Source: Microcoleaceae cyanobacterium UBA11344
GTDB taxonomy: Bacteria > Cyanobacteriota > Cyanobacteriia > Cyanobacteriales > Microcoleaceae
DNA: 28,862 bases
Reading direction: 5' to 3'
NCBI GenBank assembly: GCA_003483675.1
Contig: DMYK01000175.1
Span: forward strand, 1 to 28,862
A program made the position numbers and the translations under genes. Numbering within the stretch: the first letter of the stretch is position 1; each line of letters opens with the position of its first letter. Of the stretch, positions 1 through 8,128 are shown one piece after another. Below the pieces are notes generated by a model. That model searched no databases. It was not told the DNA's origin and saw only the letters and a list, made by a program, of their open reading frames with translations.

Positions 1-231
1 AATCCCAAGGATTTTCGCCCAACATTAGGAAAGGCGATCGTGCTGAAGGAACAGGGCAAAACAGATGAGGCCAAAACGCTGTTTGATCAAGCTACTGAGT
101 TAGCTCCTCCTAACTATAAAGACCAAATTAATCAATTAGCTAGCGAGGCTCCAAAGCCTGCTGCAACGCCTGCTGCGAGTCCCAAACCGGGGGTTTCTCC
201 GAGTCCTGAAGGTGCGCTACCGAAGCCTTAA
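1..231 (+). CDS. C-terminal end of a TPR-like protein (5' end outside window)
   Basis: Frame 1 is open from the first base to a TAA at 229-231, so this is the last 76 codons of a longer gene; an internal GTG at 40 is not a believable start. The first part (residues about 1-50 of the visible piece) reads like one helical TPR pair, with the motif KEQGKTDEAKTLFDQATELAP followed by a degenerate helix. The tail is rich in Pro, Ala and Ser (KPAATPAASPKPGVSPSP), a flexible end common in cyanobacterial secreted or envelope-associated TPR proteins. No signal peptide or catalytic domain can be judged because the N-terminus is missing. It is on the opposite strand from the large cluster and probably unrelated to it. 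Function unknown. Confidence 0.75.
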   Translation, partial: NPKDFRPTLGKAIVLKEQGKTDEAKTLFDQATELAPPNYKDQINQLASEAPKPAATPAASPKPGVSPSPEGALPKP

Positions 232-249
232 AGAGTATTTTGAGTTGTA

Positions 250-262
250 GGGGCGGTGCCCC
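250..262. repeat. Short GC-rich hairpin after the TPR gene
   Basis: The bases GGGGC and GCCCC (250-254 and 258-262) can pair around a 3-base loop, inside a GGGGCGGTGCCCCC run typical of dispersed repeats between cyanobacterial genes. The stretch TATTTTGAGTT occurs on both sides of it (about 236-246 and 281-291). No T run follows, so it is not a convincing terminator. Confidence 0.35.
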
Positions 263-487
263 CATGCCCGCCCGCTTTATTTTGAGTTAAAGAGTTTGAA
301 ATTCAGGCACTCAATCATTACCCCCTTCCCGGTAGAAGATTATCTACTGCTTCCTGATTCTTCATGATTCTGACTTCGTGTCATAAGCGTCTTCGCGGTT
401 CAATAATCATAATTATTCGGGATCGAAAGGAGTAAAAGTCGCGCACTCTATCAATCTAAAATCGGATTACCAATTCGACAAAATCTC

Positions 488-493
488 GGAGGG
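488..493 (+). promoter_or_regulatory. Shine-Dalgarno site for the Uma2-family gene
   Basis: GGAGGG lies 4 bases before the ATG at 498 and supports that start. It is the strongest ribosome binding site on the left side of the window. Confidence 0.6.
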
Positions 494-497
494 AATT

Positions 498-1361
498 ATG
501 ATTCAGAGCATTGATAGCATTGTTCTACCTCCTGCTTTTCCAGAGCACACTCAATTGCCAGAGTCAGACGGTACTTTTGTGAAAAATTTTCAGGAGCATC
601 CGCAGAGTTTAATTCTCACTGATTCGATCGGACCAATTTTGCAGGAGCGGCATCCTGACGGACAATATGCGATCGGTCAAGACTGCGGTATTTACTGGCG
701 AGAAACGGAACCGCCAGAAAAAGGTGCAGAAGCTCCTGATTGGTTTTATGTTCCCAATGTACCTCCCAATTTAGACGGTCAAATTCGCCGTTCCTACGTG
801 CTGTGGCGGGAACACATAGCACCGTTAATTGCGTTGGAATTTGCGAGCGGGAACGGAGATGAAGAGCGCGATCGTACTCCTTTATCTCGCACTGATGAAG
901 GGGTAATAACGAAACCAGGAAAGTTTTGGGTGTACGAGCAGGTGATGCGAATTCCCTATTACGGCATCTACCAAGTTAATAATGGCAGATTAGAAGTTTA
1001 TCGGTTGATTGACGGGTATTATCAACTGTTAGAACTCAATCAGCGCGGTCATTTTCCCATTGCATCTTTAGGCATAGAATTGGGACTTTGGCAAGGCAAT
1101 TATCAAAATCAAACCATGCTTTGGCTGCGCTGGTGGGACGAGGGAGGTAATTTGCTGTTGATTGGCGATGAAAGAGCAGAATTGGAGAGATTGCGAGGGG
1201 AACAACAGCGGGAAAGGGCCGAGAGTGCAGAGCAGGCACGACAAGCTGAATTTCAGGCAAGAAGGGATGCAATTCCCCGATTGTTGGGAATGGGTTTGAG
1301 TGCCGAACAAGTGGCGGAGGCGTTAAGTTTATCTGTGGAGGAAGTTACGGAGAATGCTTAA
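498..1361 (+). CDS. Uma2 family (DUF820) endonuclease-like protein
   Basis: The protein is 287 residues with the plan of the Uma2/DUF820 family, a PD-(D/E)XK nuclease-like fold greatly expanded in cyanobacteria. What can be seen: a hydrophobic strand with an acidic residue in APDWFYVP (Asp about 81), a second strand in LIALEFAS (Glu about 114), then GKFWVYEQVMRIPYYGIYQV, the place where family members have the Lys-containing helix and the strand before VYRL. The C-terminus (about 225-287) is a charged coiled coil ending in a small helix-turn-helix-like piece (GLSAEQVAEALSLSVEEV), a common tail in this family. GGAGGG four bases upstream sets the ATG start. No partner gene is adjacent; it converges on the minus-strand cluster. 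The biological role of most Uma2 proteins is unclear; nuclease activity is inferred from fold only. Confidence 0.85.
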   Translation: MIQSIDSIVLPPAFPEHTQLPESDGTFVKNFQEHPQSLILTDSIGPILQERHPDGQYAIGQDCGIYWRETEPPEKGAEAPDWFYVPNVPPNLDGQIRRSYVLWREHIAPLIALEFASGNGDEERDRTPLSRTDEGVITKPGKFWVYEQVMRIPYYGIYQVNNGRLEVYRLIDGYYQLLELNQRGHFPIASLGIELGLWQGNYQNQTMLWLRWWDEGGNLLLIGDERAELERLRGEQQRERAESAEQARQAEFQARRDAIPRLLGMGLSAEQVAEALSLSVEEVTENA

Positions 1362-1460
1362 TAAACCCGCCCCGCCCGTACTCTATTAGTCCTGAACGCA
1401 TGGGGGGGTGACAACCCGCCTGAAACCCTGATGGAGTAAAGATTGAGCATCGGTTATGCT

Positions 1461-1501
1461 AAAAAAAGATAGGCAGCCGAATTGTTACACGCTAGCCTAT
1501 C
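1461..1501 (-). terminator. Intrinsic terminator at the end of the minus-strand cluster
   Basis: Read on the minus strand, GATAGGC (1501-1495) pairs with GCCTATC (1474-1468). The stem extends by AGC/GCT with a one-base bulge around a loop of about 13 bases, and is followed directly by seven T residues (1467-1461). It lies about 40 bases past the stop of the last cluster gene (1543). This is a textbook Rho-independent terminator. On the plus strand the stem is preceded, not followed, by the A/T run, so it should mainly act on the minus strand. Confidence 0.8.
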
Positions 1502-1542
1502 CCAAAAATAATGTTACCAACCTGACGCGGTGACAACAAGAG

Positions 1543-3693
1543 TCAGAAAGCGATGGGTTTCCGTCTGACACAATGATAATTGTGCAAGAAAGAGCGTCCT
1601 ATCCGGCTGTTAAAAGCACTGAGTCCGTAGGGGGTTGGCAGAGAGTTGAACCTCTGCTGTAGTGCTTCTTCCTCTTCTGTATATTGCACTTTACCCTCTA
1701 GCCGATCCAGCATTTCTAACACTAACTCATTGATCTCCTCTGGTGTATTATCCACCACTTTAATACCCCATGAGTATAGGAGTTTGCTATTGAGATTAAA
1801 AAAGAATTTAGGAGACAATGCTTCTTCAAAGGTGAGATAGCGATTTTCAACTTCAGACCAAGCAAGCTTAGGGATGAATAGATCCTGACTTTGGTAAGGA
1901 CTCGCTGAAATTGGCCATATATTCGTTAGCACGCAAGGTACACCAAATATAGCGGGAACATAACTTAAGCCTGAATTAGTGCCAAGTAAAAAACGACAGG
2001 AAGCACACAAAAAGATATCCATCCAATCACTTTTCGCCTCAGTGCGAGCATAGTCGATAACCTGCCTCATAGGTGGCATTTGTTTCATCGTGGGGTCGCC
2101 CATGCGGATGACCCAACCACCCCGCGCTACAATTGACTCAATTGCTAATCGGTATGTATTGATATCAGCGTTGCGATAGCTACTTACTGCCTCTGAGTGG
2201 AAGCCACTTTCTCGAACGTGAAGACAGATAAACCAGGCATTTTTAGGTACGCCAAGGTCTTGTAGGTAGCACCAGCCACGCTCGTAATCCAATGGTGATA
2301 GCGTCAGCAGTGGCGGTTGTTTCTCGGCTTCCCACTGTTTGTGAACTAAAGGCACGGCATAAGACGTATCTACCATCTGTCTGCCGGATAATTTGATGTA
2401 AAATAGAGTATATTCTAAGCACCGCAGTTTTTTTGCCACTGGAAGCAGGCGAACGATGAGGGAATGGTCGGTGATAATGTGTAGATAGCGACGCCAATAG
2501 TTGAGCAAACAGGGGTTGATGACCTGTTCTGGAGGTGCTAAAAGAATTGTGTGGTATTGGGGTCGCCAGCCAAGAATACCCATTTTGATATAAAGGTCTA
2601 TAGTGCAAGCTAGTTGACCTATTGCTTGTAACCAAGGCCAGTTGGTAAAATACTCCGGCGTTATAAACCGGATACCTAAATTACTTAGAGTATGGGTTTC
2701 CATCTGAGAATTATATATATCAATTGCTTGTTCCATAGAACTGATTGATTCATCTAATTTGCCCAAATCCCACAAATTCCAGCTTATTTTGGCATGAGCT
2801 TCTGCCAGTTTAATATAAGCTTCTGTCCAATTTGGGTTTAGGGCGATCGCTCTGTTGTAAATCTCAATTGCTTCTTCTAATTTACCTTGCTGTATCAGTA
2901 AGTTTCCGAGGTTAAAAAGTGCCTCCTGTTCTAAACAGGGTTTATTTTGCTTTTGCTTAGCCTCATCTATTTCGGCTTGATCTATCAATAAGTTGACAAG
3001 GTTAATATGTGCTTCTTCTAGGTCAAAGTTGAGCGCGAGCGCTTTTTTATAGCTCTCAATAGCCTCTATTCGCCGATTTTGTTGTGCTAATAGGTTCCCT
3101 AATTGACAGTAGCTTTCTGCACTATCTGGATCGATGTCGATGGATTTGCTGGTTGTAGCGATCGCAACTTCAAGCTGCCGCTGTTTGGTCAGGGTTTCTG
3201 CTAAATTGGGGTAGTCATCCTTAACTGATGGATTGAGCTTAATAGCCTGACTGTAACAATTTTTGGCTTCATCCCACCGCTGCTGTTTGACCAAGAATTC
3301 CGCAGCTTGACAGTAGAAGGTAGCGGCTTCGGGACGACGACCCTGTTTGCAGAGGGCTTCGCCTAAACTGGTGTAAAATGTGTAAAAATCAGGGGAAAGC
3401 TCAATGGCACGATGGTAGGATGCGATCGCTTCATCCCATCGGCAGAGTTTTGCCAAGGCTTCCCCTAAATTGTAATAAGACCAAACCGAGTTAGGATTTA
3501 GTTGAATAGCGCGATCGTAGGAAGTAACTGCTTCATCCCACCGGTCAAGTTTAGCCAATGCTTCCCCCAAGTTGTGGTGAGACAAATAAAAGTTAGGATT
3601 TTGCTCGATCGCTTGGCGGTAAGACGCGATCGCCTCTTCTAATTTGCCTTCCTGCCTAAGTTGGTTGGCTGCCTGAAAATAACTTGCTGTCAT
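1543..3693 (-). CDS. TPR protein with C-terminal TIGR04372-type glycosyltransferase domain
   Basis: About 716 residues. Residues 1-330 are TPR repeats (for example EEAIASYRQAIEQNPNFY, RWDEAVTSYDRAIQLNPNS). The C-terminal half (about 400-717) matches my memory of the putative glycosyltransferase family TIGR04372: ICLHVRESGFH, RNADINTY, RGGWVIRMGDP, a KSDWMDIFLCASCRFLLGTNSGL block, then FGVPCVLTN. The catalytic role is inferred from the family name, not proven. A GTG (3696) and an ATG (3693) are adjacent; ATG is preferred. The start overlaps the end of the upstream GmhA-like gene by 38 bases, so translation is probably coupled. It is the last cluster gene before the terminator. A paralogue with the same C-terminal domain lies at 14650-17298. 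Most likely it transfers or handles the sugar made by the cluster. Confidence 0.82.
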   Translation of the reverse strand: MTASYFQAANQLRQEGKLEEAIASYRQAIEQNPNFYLSHHNLGEALAKLDRWDEAVTSYDRAIQLNPNSVWSYYNLGEALAKLCRWDEAIASYHRAIELSPDFYTFYTSLGEALCKQGRRPEAATFYCQAAEFLVKQQRWDEAKNCYSQAIKLNPSVKDDYPNLAETLTKQRQLEVAIATTSKSIDIDPDSAESYCQLGNLLAQQNRRIEAIESYKKALALNFDLEEAHINLVNLLIDQAEIDEAKQKQNKPCLEQEALFNLGNLLIQQGKLEEAIEIYNRAIALNPNWTEAYIKLAEAHAKISWNLWDLGKLDESISSMEQAIDIYNSQMETHTLSNLGIRFITPEYFTNWPWLQAIGQLACTIDLYIKMGILGWRPQYHTILLAPPEQVINPCLLNYWRRYLHIITDHSLIVRLLPVAKKLRCLEYTLFYIKLSGRQMVDTSYAVPLVHKQWEAEKQPPLLTLSPLDYERGWCYLQDLGVPKNAWFICLHVRESGFHSEAVSSYRNADINTYRLAIESIVARGGWVIRMGDPTMKQMPPMRQVIDYARTEAKSDWMDIFLCASCRFLLGTNSGLSYVPAIFGVPCVLTNIWPISASPYQSQDLFIPKLAWSEVENRYLTFEEALSPKFFFNLNSKLLYSWGIKVVDNTPEEINELVLEMLDRLEGKVQYTEEEEALQQRFNSLPTPYGLSAFNSRIGRSFLHNYHCVRRKPIAF

Positions 3694-4312
3694 CACTTAC
3701 TCGCTCAACTTCTGTTTCTGGCAATGAGCCTTTCATCAATCCATCTAGGATACAATGACAGATGCACAAATGGGTAATTTCCGCAAATCCATAGGCCATC
3801 GTCGGGACGAAAAAGTTAATGTCTCCTAGTTGACGCAGGGGATTCTCTGGCTTAAAAGCTGATAGGGTGATGACGTGACAGCCCATTTTATTTGCTTGAC
3901 TCGCCCCTGCAAGGATATTAGCTGAATTTCCAGAACTGCTGATGGCAAATACAATATCCCCAGCTTGGGCAAAGGTGGCAATGGGTTTGCTGAAAACTTG
4001 TTCGTAGCCGAAGTCATTGCTGATGCAGGTGAGGAGAGCACCGTCATTGAAGGCGATCGCGGGAAAGCCTCCATTTCGCCAGTAGTCGATCGCCTGGTGA
4101 CTTGCTACTGCTGCACTTCCGCCATTGCCAATAAAAATTACTTTTTTTTGCTGTTGGCTTTGTTGAGATACCAAAGCTGCGGCTTGACTAATTGCTTCGG
4201 AAAAGGAAAGAGGCTGAGATTTTTTGTCAGTCGCTTCAAAGCTTTCGCTTAAATTTCCAAGTTGACGGAAGTAATCGGTGGCAAAGGGGTGTTGTGAGGG
4301 AAAGGTTTGCAT
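3656..4312 (-). CDS. gmhA: SIS-domain sugar isomerase, GmhA-like (sedoheptulose-7-phosphate isomerase)
   Basis: A 218-residue SIS-domain protein. The phosphosugar-binding signatures are clear: FIGNGGSAAVASH (GNGGSA at 62-67) and AISSSGNSANIL (SSSGNS at 125-130), with FNDGALLTCISNDFGYEQVF between them as in phosphoheptose isomerases. GmhA converts sedoheptulose 7-phosphate to D-glycero-manno-heptose 7-phosphate in the cytoplasm. The window also encodes HldE-like and GmhB-like proteins, which supports that job. By eye, the Glu that acts as base in E. coli GmhA (Glu65, from memory) lines up with Asp76 in HQAIDYW, and a candidate His for the second catalytic residue is in FAEITHLCICHC. The Asp makes the exact substrate uncertain. 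The gene overlaps the next gene downstream and follows a 364-bp repeat element. Confidence 0.78.
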   Translation of the reverse strand: MQTFPSQHPFATDYFRQLGNLSESFEATDKKSQPLSFSEAISQAAALVSQQSQQQKKVIFIGNGGSAAVASHQAIDYWRNGGFPAIAFNDGALLTCISNDFGYEQVFSKPIATFAQAGDIVFAISSSGNSANILAGASQANKMGCHVITLSAFKPENPLRQLGDINFFVPTMAYGFAEITHLCICHCILDGLMKGSLPETEVERVSDDSKLFSGSQPT

Positions 4313-4344
4313 TTATTTTTTCAGTTTTGGTTTTATTTAATGAG

Positions 4345-4708
4345 TCATATCAATTCCGGTTGCACCGGAATGATAATAACGGAGGACACGGCAATGCCGT
4401 TTCCCTACCCCGATTAATTGTAGGGACACTCCAAGAGCCCATTGGTGTCAACTTAAGAGTAAAACCCTTAAGAAATCTCGTTTTTACCCTAGTCTAGATC
4501 CCCCTAAATCCCCCTTAAGAAGGGGAGTAGGGGGTGACTTTGAGTAGACTCCTGTCCCCCCCTTCTTAAGGGGGGCTAGGGGGGATCGAAGTTTGATAGT
4601 TAAACAACAATCTCTGACTGAGTTTGAAGTTAAGTTGACACGAAGAAGGGTACTGCCGTGTCCTGACTGTGGGTTATATTAGTTCCGATACTAACGGATT
4701 TGATATCA
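4345..4708. repeat. Nested inverted-repeat (MITE-like) element filling the 393-base gap
   Basis: The gap 4313-4705 holds no gene. It is filled by arms that pair in nested order: TCATATCAATTCCG (4345-4358) with CGGATTTGATATCA (4695-4708), 12 of 14 matching; GGACACGGCA (4384-4393) with TGCCGTGTCC (4654-4663), perfect; GTGTCAACTTAA (4445-4456) with TTAAGTTGACAC (4630-4641), perfect. There is also a local hairpin ATTCCGGT-TGC-ACCGGAAT (4353-4371). The innermost arms are listed separately. The right end carries the stop codon of the Nudix gene. No transposase is present. Confidence 0.65.
4497..4587. repeat. Core long inverted repeat of C/G runs
   Basis: The left arm (4497-4525) begins GATCCCCCTAAATCCCCCTT and ends in AAGAAGGGG; the right arm (4558-4587) is its imperfect reverse complement, reading back from GATCCCCCCTAGCCCCCCTT. 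This CCCCCTAAATCCCCC palindrome is a familiar dispersed repeat in filamentous cyanobacteria. On RNA it would fold into a very stable hairpin between the Nudix and GmhA-like genes, so it may lower read-through into the last two genes or stabilise upstream mRNA. Confidence 0.7.
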
Positions 4709-5182
4709 TGCCCATGTTAAATTTTTATTCCTGAACTCCTGCCAAGCTGCGGTTAGTTCATCAGACGCGATCGCCTCCACAACTTGTGGAAGTATCCGAG
4801 GAATTTTAGGAACTAAAAGTATTTGAGTCAATTCCTCAAATGTAAATAGTCGTAATGCTTGCCCCTCTGTCAAGATCAATTGACTAACCGCTACTGTTAA
4901 CGGAATGCCAAAAATATAGGTGGTGCAAGCTCGTTCGGGCGCTTCCCAGGTTAGCAAATATTTGGGTTCGGGTGGTGTCCAGCAAAGTTCTTCTTCGATT
5001 TCTCGCTTCATGGCTTGGGCTGGAGTTTCCCCTTGATCAACAGTACCGCCGAACAGTCCCCAATGATTGGGGGCGATAATCTCAGGTATATTGTCTCGCA
5101 GTTGTAGTAACAGGCGATTTCCTTGGTAAATGAATGCTTTGGCAACCTGAAGTTTCTCTGGGGAAGGGGAATTCTCTAGCAT
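4706..5182 (-). CDS. Nudix hydrolase
   Basis: A 158-residue protein with a central Nudix box starting at Gly46: G-TVDQG-E52, then seven residues, then REIEEELCW (60-68). This matches G-x5-E-x7-R-E-U-x-E-E-x-G-U except that the last Gly is Cys67. The metal-binding Glu residues are all present. The short N-terminus (QVAKAFIYQGNRLLLQLRD) and the motif NHWGLFGGTVD resemble small nucleotide or nucleotide-sugar Nudix enzymes (GDP-mannose mannosyl hydrolase-like or mutator-like). In this cluster a role on a nucleotide-sugar or a phosphorylated by-product is plausible but not shown. It starts 5 bases after the stop of the upstream SDR gene, so it belongs to the same transcript. Its stop codon lies inside the terminal arm of the repeat element. 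Confidence 0.82.
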   Translation of the reverse strand: MLENSPSPEKLQVAKAFIYQGNRLLLQLRDNIPEIIAPNHWGLFGGTVDQGETPAQAMKREIEEELCWTPPEPKYLLTWEAPERACTTYIFGIPLTVAVSQLILTEGQALRLFTFEELTQILLVPKIPRILPQVVEAIASDELTAAWQEFRNKNLTWA

Positions 5183-5187
5183 AAATT

Positions 5188-6186
5188 TCAGGTTTTCCCC
5201 AAATATTCAAACCATGCTTTTGTGGCTTCCTGAATGGAATCCGGTGTCCAAACTGGCGCTTCTTGCCACAGGTTGATGTTTGCCAACATCTGGGCTACTC
5301 CTTCTGGGAAAGGAACTTTTGGATTCCACTTCAGGAGAGTTTGGGCCTTGGTGATGTCTCCCCAAGTGCAGTCTGGCTCTCCGGGGCGTTTGGGGATGTG
5401 GACGACAGGGCCGCCTAATAGTTCCACGAGGGTGAGGACACTTTGAGGATTACCAGAGCCAATGTTGATAATTTCACCCGTTACATCCGATGCTGCTGCG
5501 GTGACAAAGGCTTCTACAACATCGCTGACGAAGGTGAAGTCTCTGGTTTGGGTGCCATCGCCGACAAGGGTGAAGGGTTTTCCTGCCAATTTTTGGGCTA
5601 AAAACACACCAAAGACAGCACCGTAGGCTCCTGTTGTTCGCGAACGAGGTCCATAGACGTTAAACAGCCGCAGGGAAAGGGCGGGGAGTTTGTACACTTT
5701 TGCCCAGTGCATGACCATTTGCTCGCCTAAATACTTAGTCAAGCCGTAGGGATGTTCGGGAGAACAGGGATAGGTTTCGGGTGTGGGATATTGGTCGGGG
5801 ATGCCGTAGCAGGTAGATGATGCGGTGTACAGGAAGCGTTGGATTTGAGCGTGGCGACAAGCGTCTAGCAGGCTAAAAGTGCCTTGAACGTTGGAGTGGT
5901 AGTATTGGCTGGGGTTTTCAATGGACGGTACTAAGTCTGCCAGCCCTGCGAGGTGAAATACCCAGTCAATGTCTTCTAAGGTCGCGGGGGTGATGGTGGC
6001 TACGTCTTGCTCAATAAAGTTAAAGGTGTTGTAGGTTTTGGCTTGTTCTAGGTTGGCGAGGCGACCTACTATTAGGCTGTCGAGGCCGGTGACGGTGTGG
6101 CCGAGGGACAGGAGGCGATCGCATAGGTGGCTGCCGATGAAGCCGGCGGCACCTGTTACTAAGCAGTGTTTGGGTGTAGTCAACAT
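5188..6186 (-). CDS. NAD-dependent sugar epimerase/dehydratase (extended SDR)
   Basis: A 332-residue extended short-chain dehydrogenase. The Rossmann signature GAAGFIGSH is at the N-terminus and the catalytic pair is in PYGLTKYLGE (Tyr147, Lys151), with the upstream Ser/Thr in TASSTCYG. LRLFNVYGPRS and the DFTFVSDVV block are typical of UDP-glucose 4-epimerase / UDP-glucuronate epimerase / decarboxylase relatives. The specific sugar cannot be told. A TTG at 6189 directly follows the upstream stop, but the ATG at 6186 with AAGGAAG about 12 bases upstream (inside the end of the previous gene) is the better start. It is tightly packed between another SDR and the Nudix gene. Expected cytoplasmic role: epimerisation, reduction or dehydration of a nucleotide sugar. 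Confidence 0.85.
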   Translation of the reverse strand: MLTTPKHCLVTGAAGFIGSHLCDRLLSLGHTVTGLDSLIVGRLANLEQAKTYNTFNFIEQDVATITPATLEDIDWVFHLAGLADLVPSIENPSQYYHSNVQGTFSLLDACRHAQIQRFLYTASSTCYGIPDQYPTPETYPCSPEHPYGLTKYLGEQMVMHWAKVYKLPALSLRLFNVYGPRSRTTGAYGAVFGVFLAQKLAGKPFTLVGDGTQTRDFTFVSDVVEAFVTAAASDVTGEIINIGSGNPQSVLTLVELLGGPVVHIPKRPGEPDCTWGDITKAQTLLKWNPKVPFPEGVAQMLANINLWQEAPVWTPDSIQEATKAWFEYLGKT

Positions 6187-6189
6187 CAA

Positions 6190-7080
6190 TTATTTAGAGT
6201 CTTCCTTTAACTTATGGGTAAAAGCAGTAAATACTTCACGCATGGAAGTAAATTGCATCCCTGTGGCCTTCAAGAACTTAGTCGAGTCTAAGTAATTATT
6301 TTCATTCCGCTTATCGGCAAAGTTAAATGCTTCTTGAGGCTTACAGATAATTTGCGCTTCTTGACCGAGGGCCAGCGCAAACTGTTTAGCTAGTTCTTCT
6401 CTGGGGAAGAATACTGGGTTAGCCATATTATACAACCCAGAAATCCCTTGTTGACAACTCAATAAAATTCCCTTAGCAATATCTTCAACAAATGTAGGGC
6501 AGAATACCTGTCCAGCAATACAAGTAATAGGTTTATTTGTTTCCATCCACTGATGCCACTCTGAAAAAAGATGGCTTTCTTTGGGGTCGTCACCGACAAT
6601 TTTACTTAATCGTAAAATCAGAGTTTCAGGAGACATTTGCTGAATATATCTTTCCACTGCTAACTTTTGTTTGCCATATTCATTCACCGGGTTAGGCTGA
6701 TGTTCCTCACTATAGTACCCGGTTGTACCGTCATACACTGCCTCGCTAGAGATAAATATTGGCTTGATTCCAAGATTTTTAAAGTCGTCCAAAAGTTGGC
6801 AAGTCTTCTCTACGTTAACTTTGTAGCTTAATTCCCGTTCCCGCCAACAGCGATCAATCGGGGTAATAGCTGAAAATATTATGCCAAAAACTTGGCTATC
6901 TGTCTCCAAGTAAGCTGTATCTAATTGCCACTCGATTCTATCTTCTAAAAGATCGAATTTAACCAAATCAGGATTCTTTGCCTTAGCCTGTGTACCCACA
7001 GCTTCATATCCAAGAGACTTGATATAATGCAGAGTATGCCTGCCAATAAATCCAGAAGCACCAATCACTAAGAATTTCAT
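6190..7080 (-). CDS. SDR family sugar reductase, RmlD-like
   Basis: A 296-residue protein that begins with a clean Rossmann motif, FLVIGASGFIGRH (Gly7, Gly10, Gly13), and has the catalytic YGKQK (Tyr135, Lys139) plus Ser in FISSEAVYDG. The length and the pattern VNVEKTCQLLDDF, VYDGTTGYYSEE, NEYGKQKLAVE and LRLSKIVG fit the dTDP-4-dehydrorhamnose reductase (RmlD) group, which reduces 4-keto sugars. This would pair with a 4,6-dehydratase product such as that from the gene at 21825-22823. The stop TAA is immediately followed by the next gene, so the two are translationally linked. The window has no RmlA or RmlC homologue, so true rhamnose synthesis is not indicated here. Confidence 0.82.
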   Translation of the reverse strand: MKFLVIGASGFIGRHTLHYIKSLGYEAVGTQAKAKNPDLVKFDLLEDRIEWQLDTAYLETDSQVFGIIFSAITPIDRCWRERELSYKVNVEKTCQLLDDFKNLGIKPIFISSEAVYDGTTGYYSEEHQPNPVNEYGKQKLAVERYIQQMSPETLILRLSKIVGDDPKESHLFSEWHQWMETNKPITCIAGQVFCPTFVEDIAKGILLSCQQGISGLYNMANPVFFPREELAKQFALALGQEAQIICKPQEAFNFADKRNENNYLDSTKFLKATGMQFTSMREVFTAFTHKLKEDSK

Positions 7081-7114
7081 AAAAAAAAATTTGATATCAG
7101 ACTTTATAGAATTT

Positions 7115-8092
7115 TTAAACTGTCGCTGCGGTAGGCTGTTTTATTACAACCTCTGGGTCCCAAATACTGCATCCACGACACATTTCAATCTTATTACGCT
7201 GCTTGTTGGCATGAAAAAACCGTACCTGGGTGAAAGCTTCGCCATTCCAAATTTCTTGGATAGACTCCTTTGAGAAATCTCCCATCAATTCTTTCACATT
7301 GTAATCTATGTTACACATAGGAACTTTTCCATCAACTTGAATGACCATTGATGAAAATGGAAATATACAGGGCTTCTCGGCATACTTCGCGATCATTTTT
7401 TCTGCTTCTCCCGTTAGTTGATTTCCCCAAGTATGGGCGGGTTTGGCATATACATCATCTTTTTCAGGGGATATTTTTGAATTCCAGAAAGACGACCATT
7501 CCTCAAGTTCATGTTGATTAGATTCCATTAGCACCATGCGAATTCTAACTTTCAAAGATGAATTTCTTTCGTTGCGGATGCTAATCAAATTGAGAGTATT
7601 TTCCAAGACTACATTGTAGTTTAATCTCAGACGAATGGCTTCATACGTTTCTTTGGTAATCCCATCAAGAGAAATCATAATGTCGTCTAGCCCAGCATCA
7701 ATCAGTTGATGCACAAGTTGGGGAGTTAGTAATTGTGCATTTGTTGCAAATGTCACCTTTTTCATACCTACATCTTTTAGCATCTTAACTCTCTGGGGCA
7801 ATTTTTTGTCGAGCGTCGGTTCACCATCTCGATTAAGACAGACAGTATCTACCCAGTCGGCATACTCGGCGACTTCATCGACAAATTTGGCATACAATGT
7901 ATCGCTCATTATCACATCTTTGACTTTCTCCCAGTCGTTGATGGTACACATCGTACACCGGGCGTTGCAGGCGTTGACTGTTTCGATTTCAAAAAATTTC
8001 GGAAACTTAAGTGCTTCTTCTAAAGAGTTGATACTCAATCTTTGGGCTACCTTTTGATTTTCTTCGTGCTGCGGGAAGATATTTTTTTTCAT
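7115..8092 (-). CDS. Radical SAM protein with SPASM-type C-terminus
   Basis: The radical SAM cluster motif is CNARCTMC (Cys43, 47, 50 counted from the GTG start), just after FFEIETVNAC. The core barrel follows, with NRDGEPTLDKKL (the GE motif) and DDIMISLDGITKETYEAIR. The C-terminal region has CIFPFSSMVIQVDGKVPMC (Cys243, Cys261) and MCRGC (Cys306, Cys309), the layout of a SPASM domain that binds an auxiliary 4Fe-4S cluster. Families with this plan modify peptides or carry out dehydrogenation, epimerisation or carbon-skeleton changes on sugars and cyclitols; no small precursor peptide gene is seen nearby, so a sugar substrate is favoured. A GTG (8095) precedes the ATG (8092). It lies 34 bases upstream of the RmlD-like gene. 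Confidence 0.87.
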   Translation of the reverse strand: MKKNIFPQHEENQKVAQRLSINSLEEALKFPKFFEIETVNACNARCTMCTINDWEKVKDVIMSDTLYAKFVDEVAEYADWVDTVCLNRDGEPTLDKKLPQRVKMLKDVGMKKVTFATNAQLLTPQLVHQLIDAGLDDIMISLDGITKETYEAIRLRLNYNVVLENTLNLISIRNERNSSLKVRIRMVLMESNQHELEEWSSFWNSKISPEKDDVYAKPAHTWGNQLTGEAEKMIAKYAEKPCIFPFSSMVIQVDGKVPMCNIDYNVKELMGDFSKESIQEIWNGEAFTQVRFFHANKQRNKIEMCRGCSIWDPEVVIKQPTAATV

Positions 8093-8128
8093 CACGATTT
8101 TTCTCTTGACTATTTTTGATTTGACATC

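Noticed and set aside
2243..2635. Minus-strand open frame of 130 codons inside the TPR-TIGR04372 gene
   Set aside because: It is a different frame of a gene whose conserved glycosyltransferase-like motifs are in the main frame.
3965..4252. Plus-strand open frame of 95 codons opposite the GmhA-like gene
   Set aside because: It lies fully antisense to a gene with clear SIS motifs and shows no domain of its own.
4345..4708. A complete insertion sequence
   Set aside because: No open frame for a transposase; only nested inverted repeats are present.
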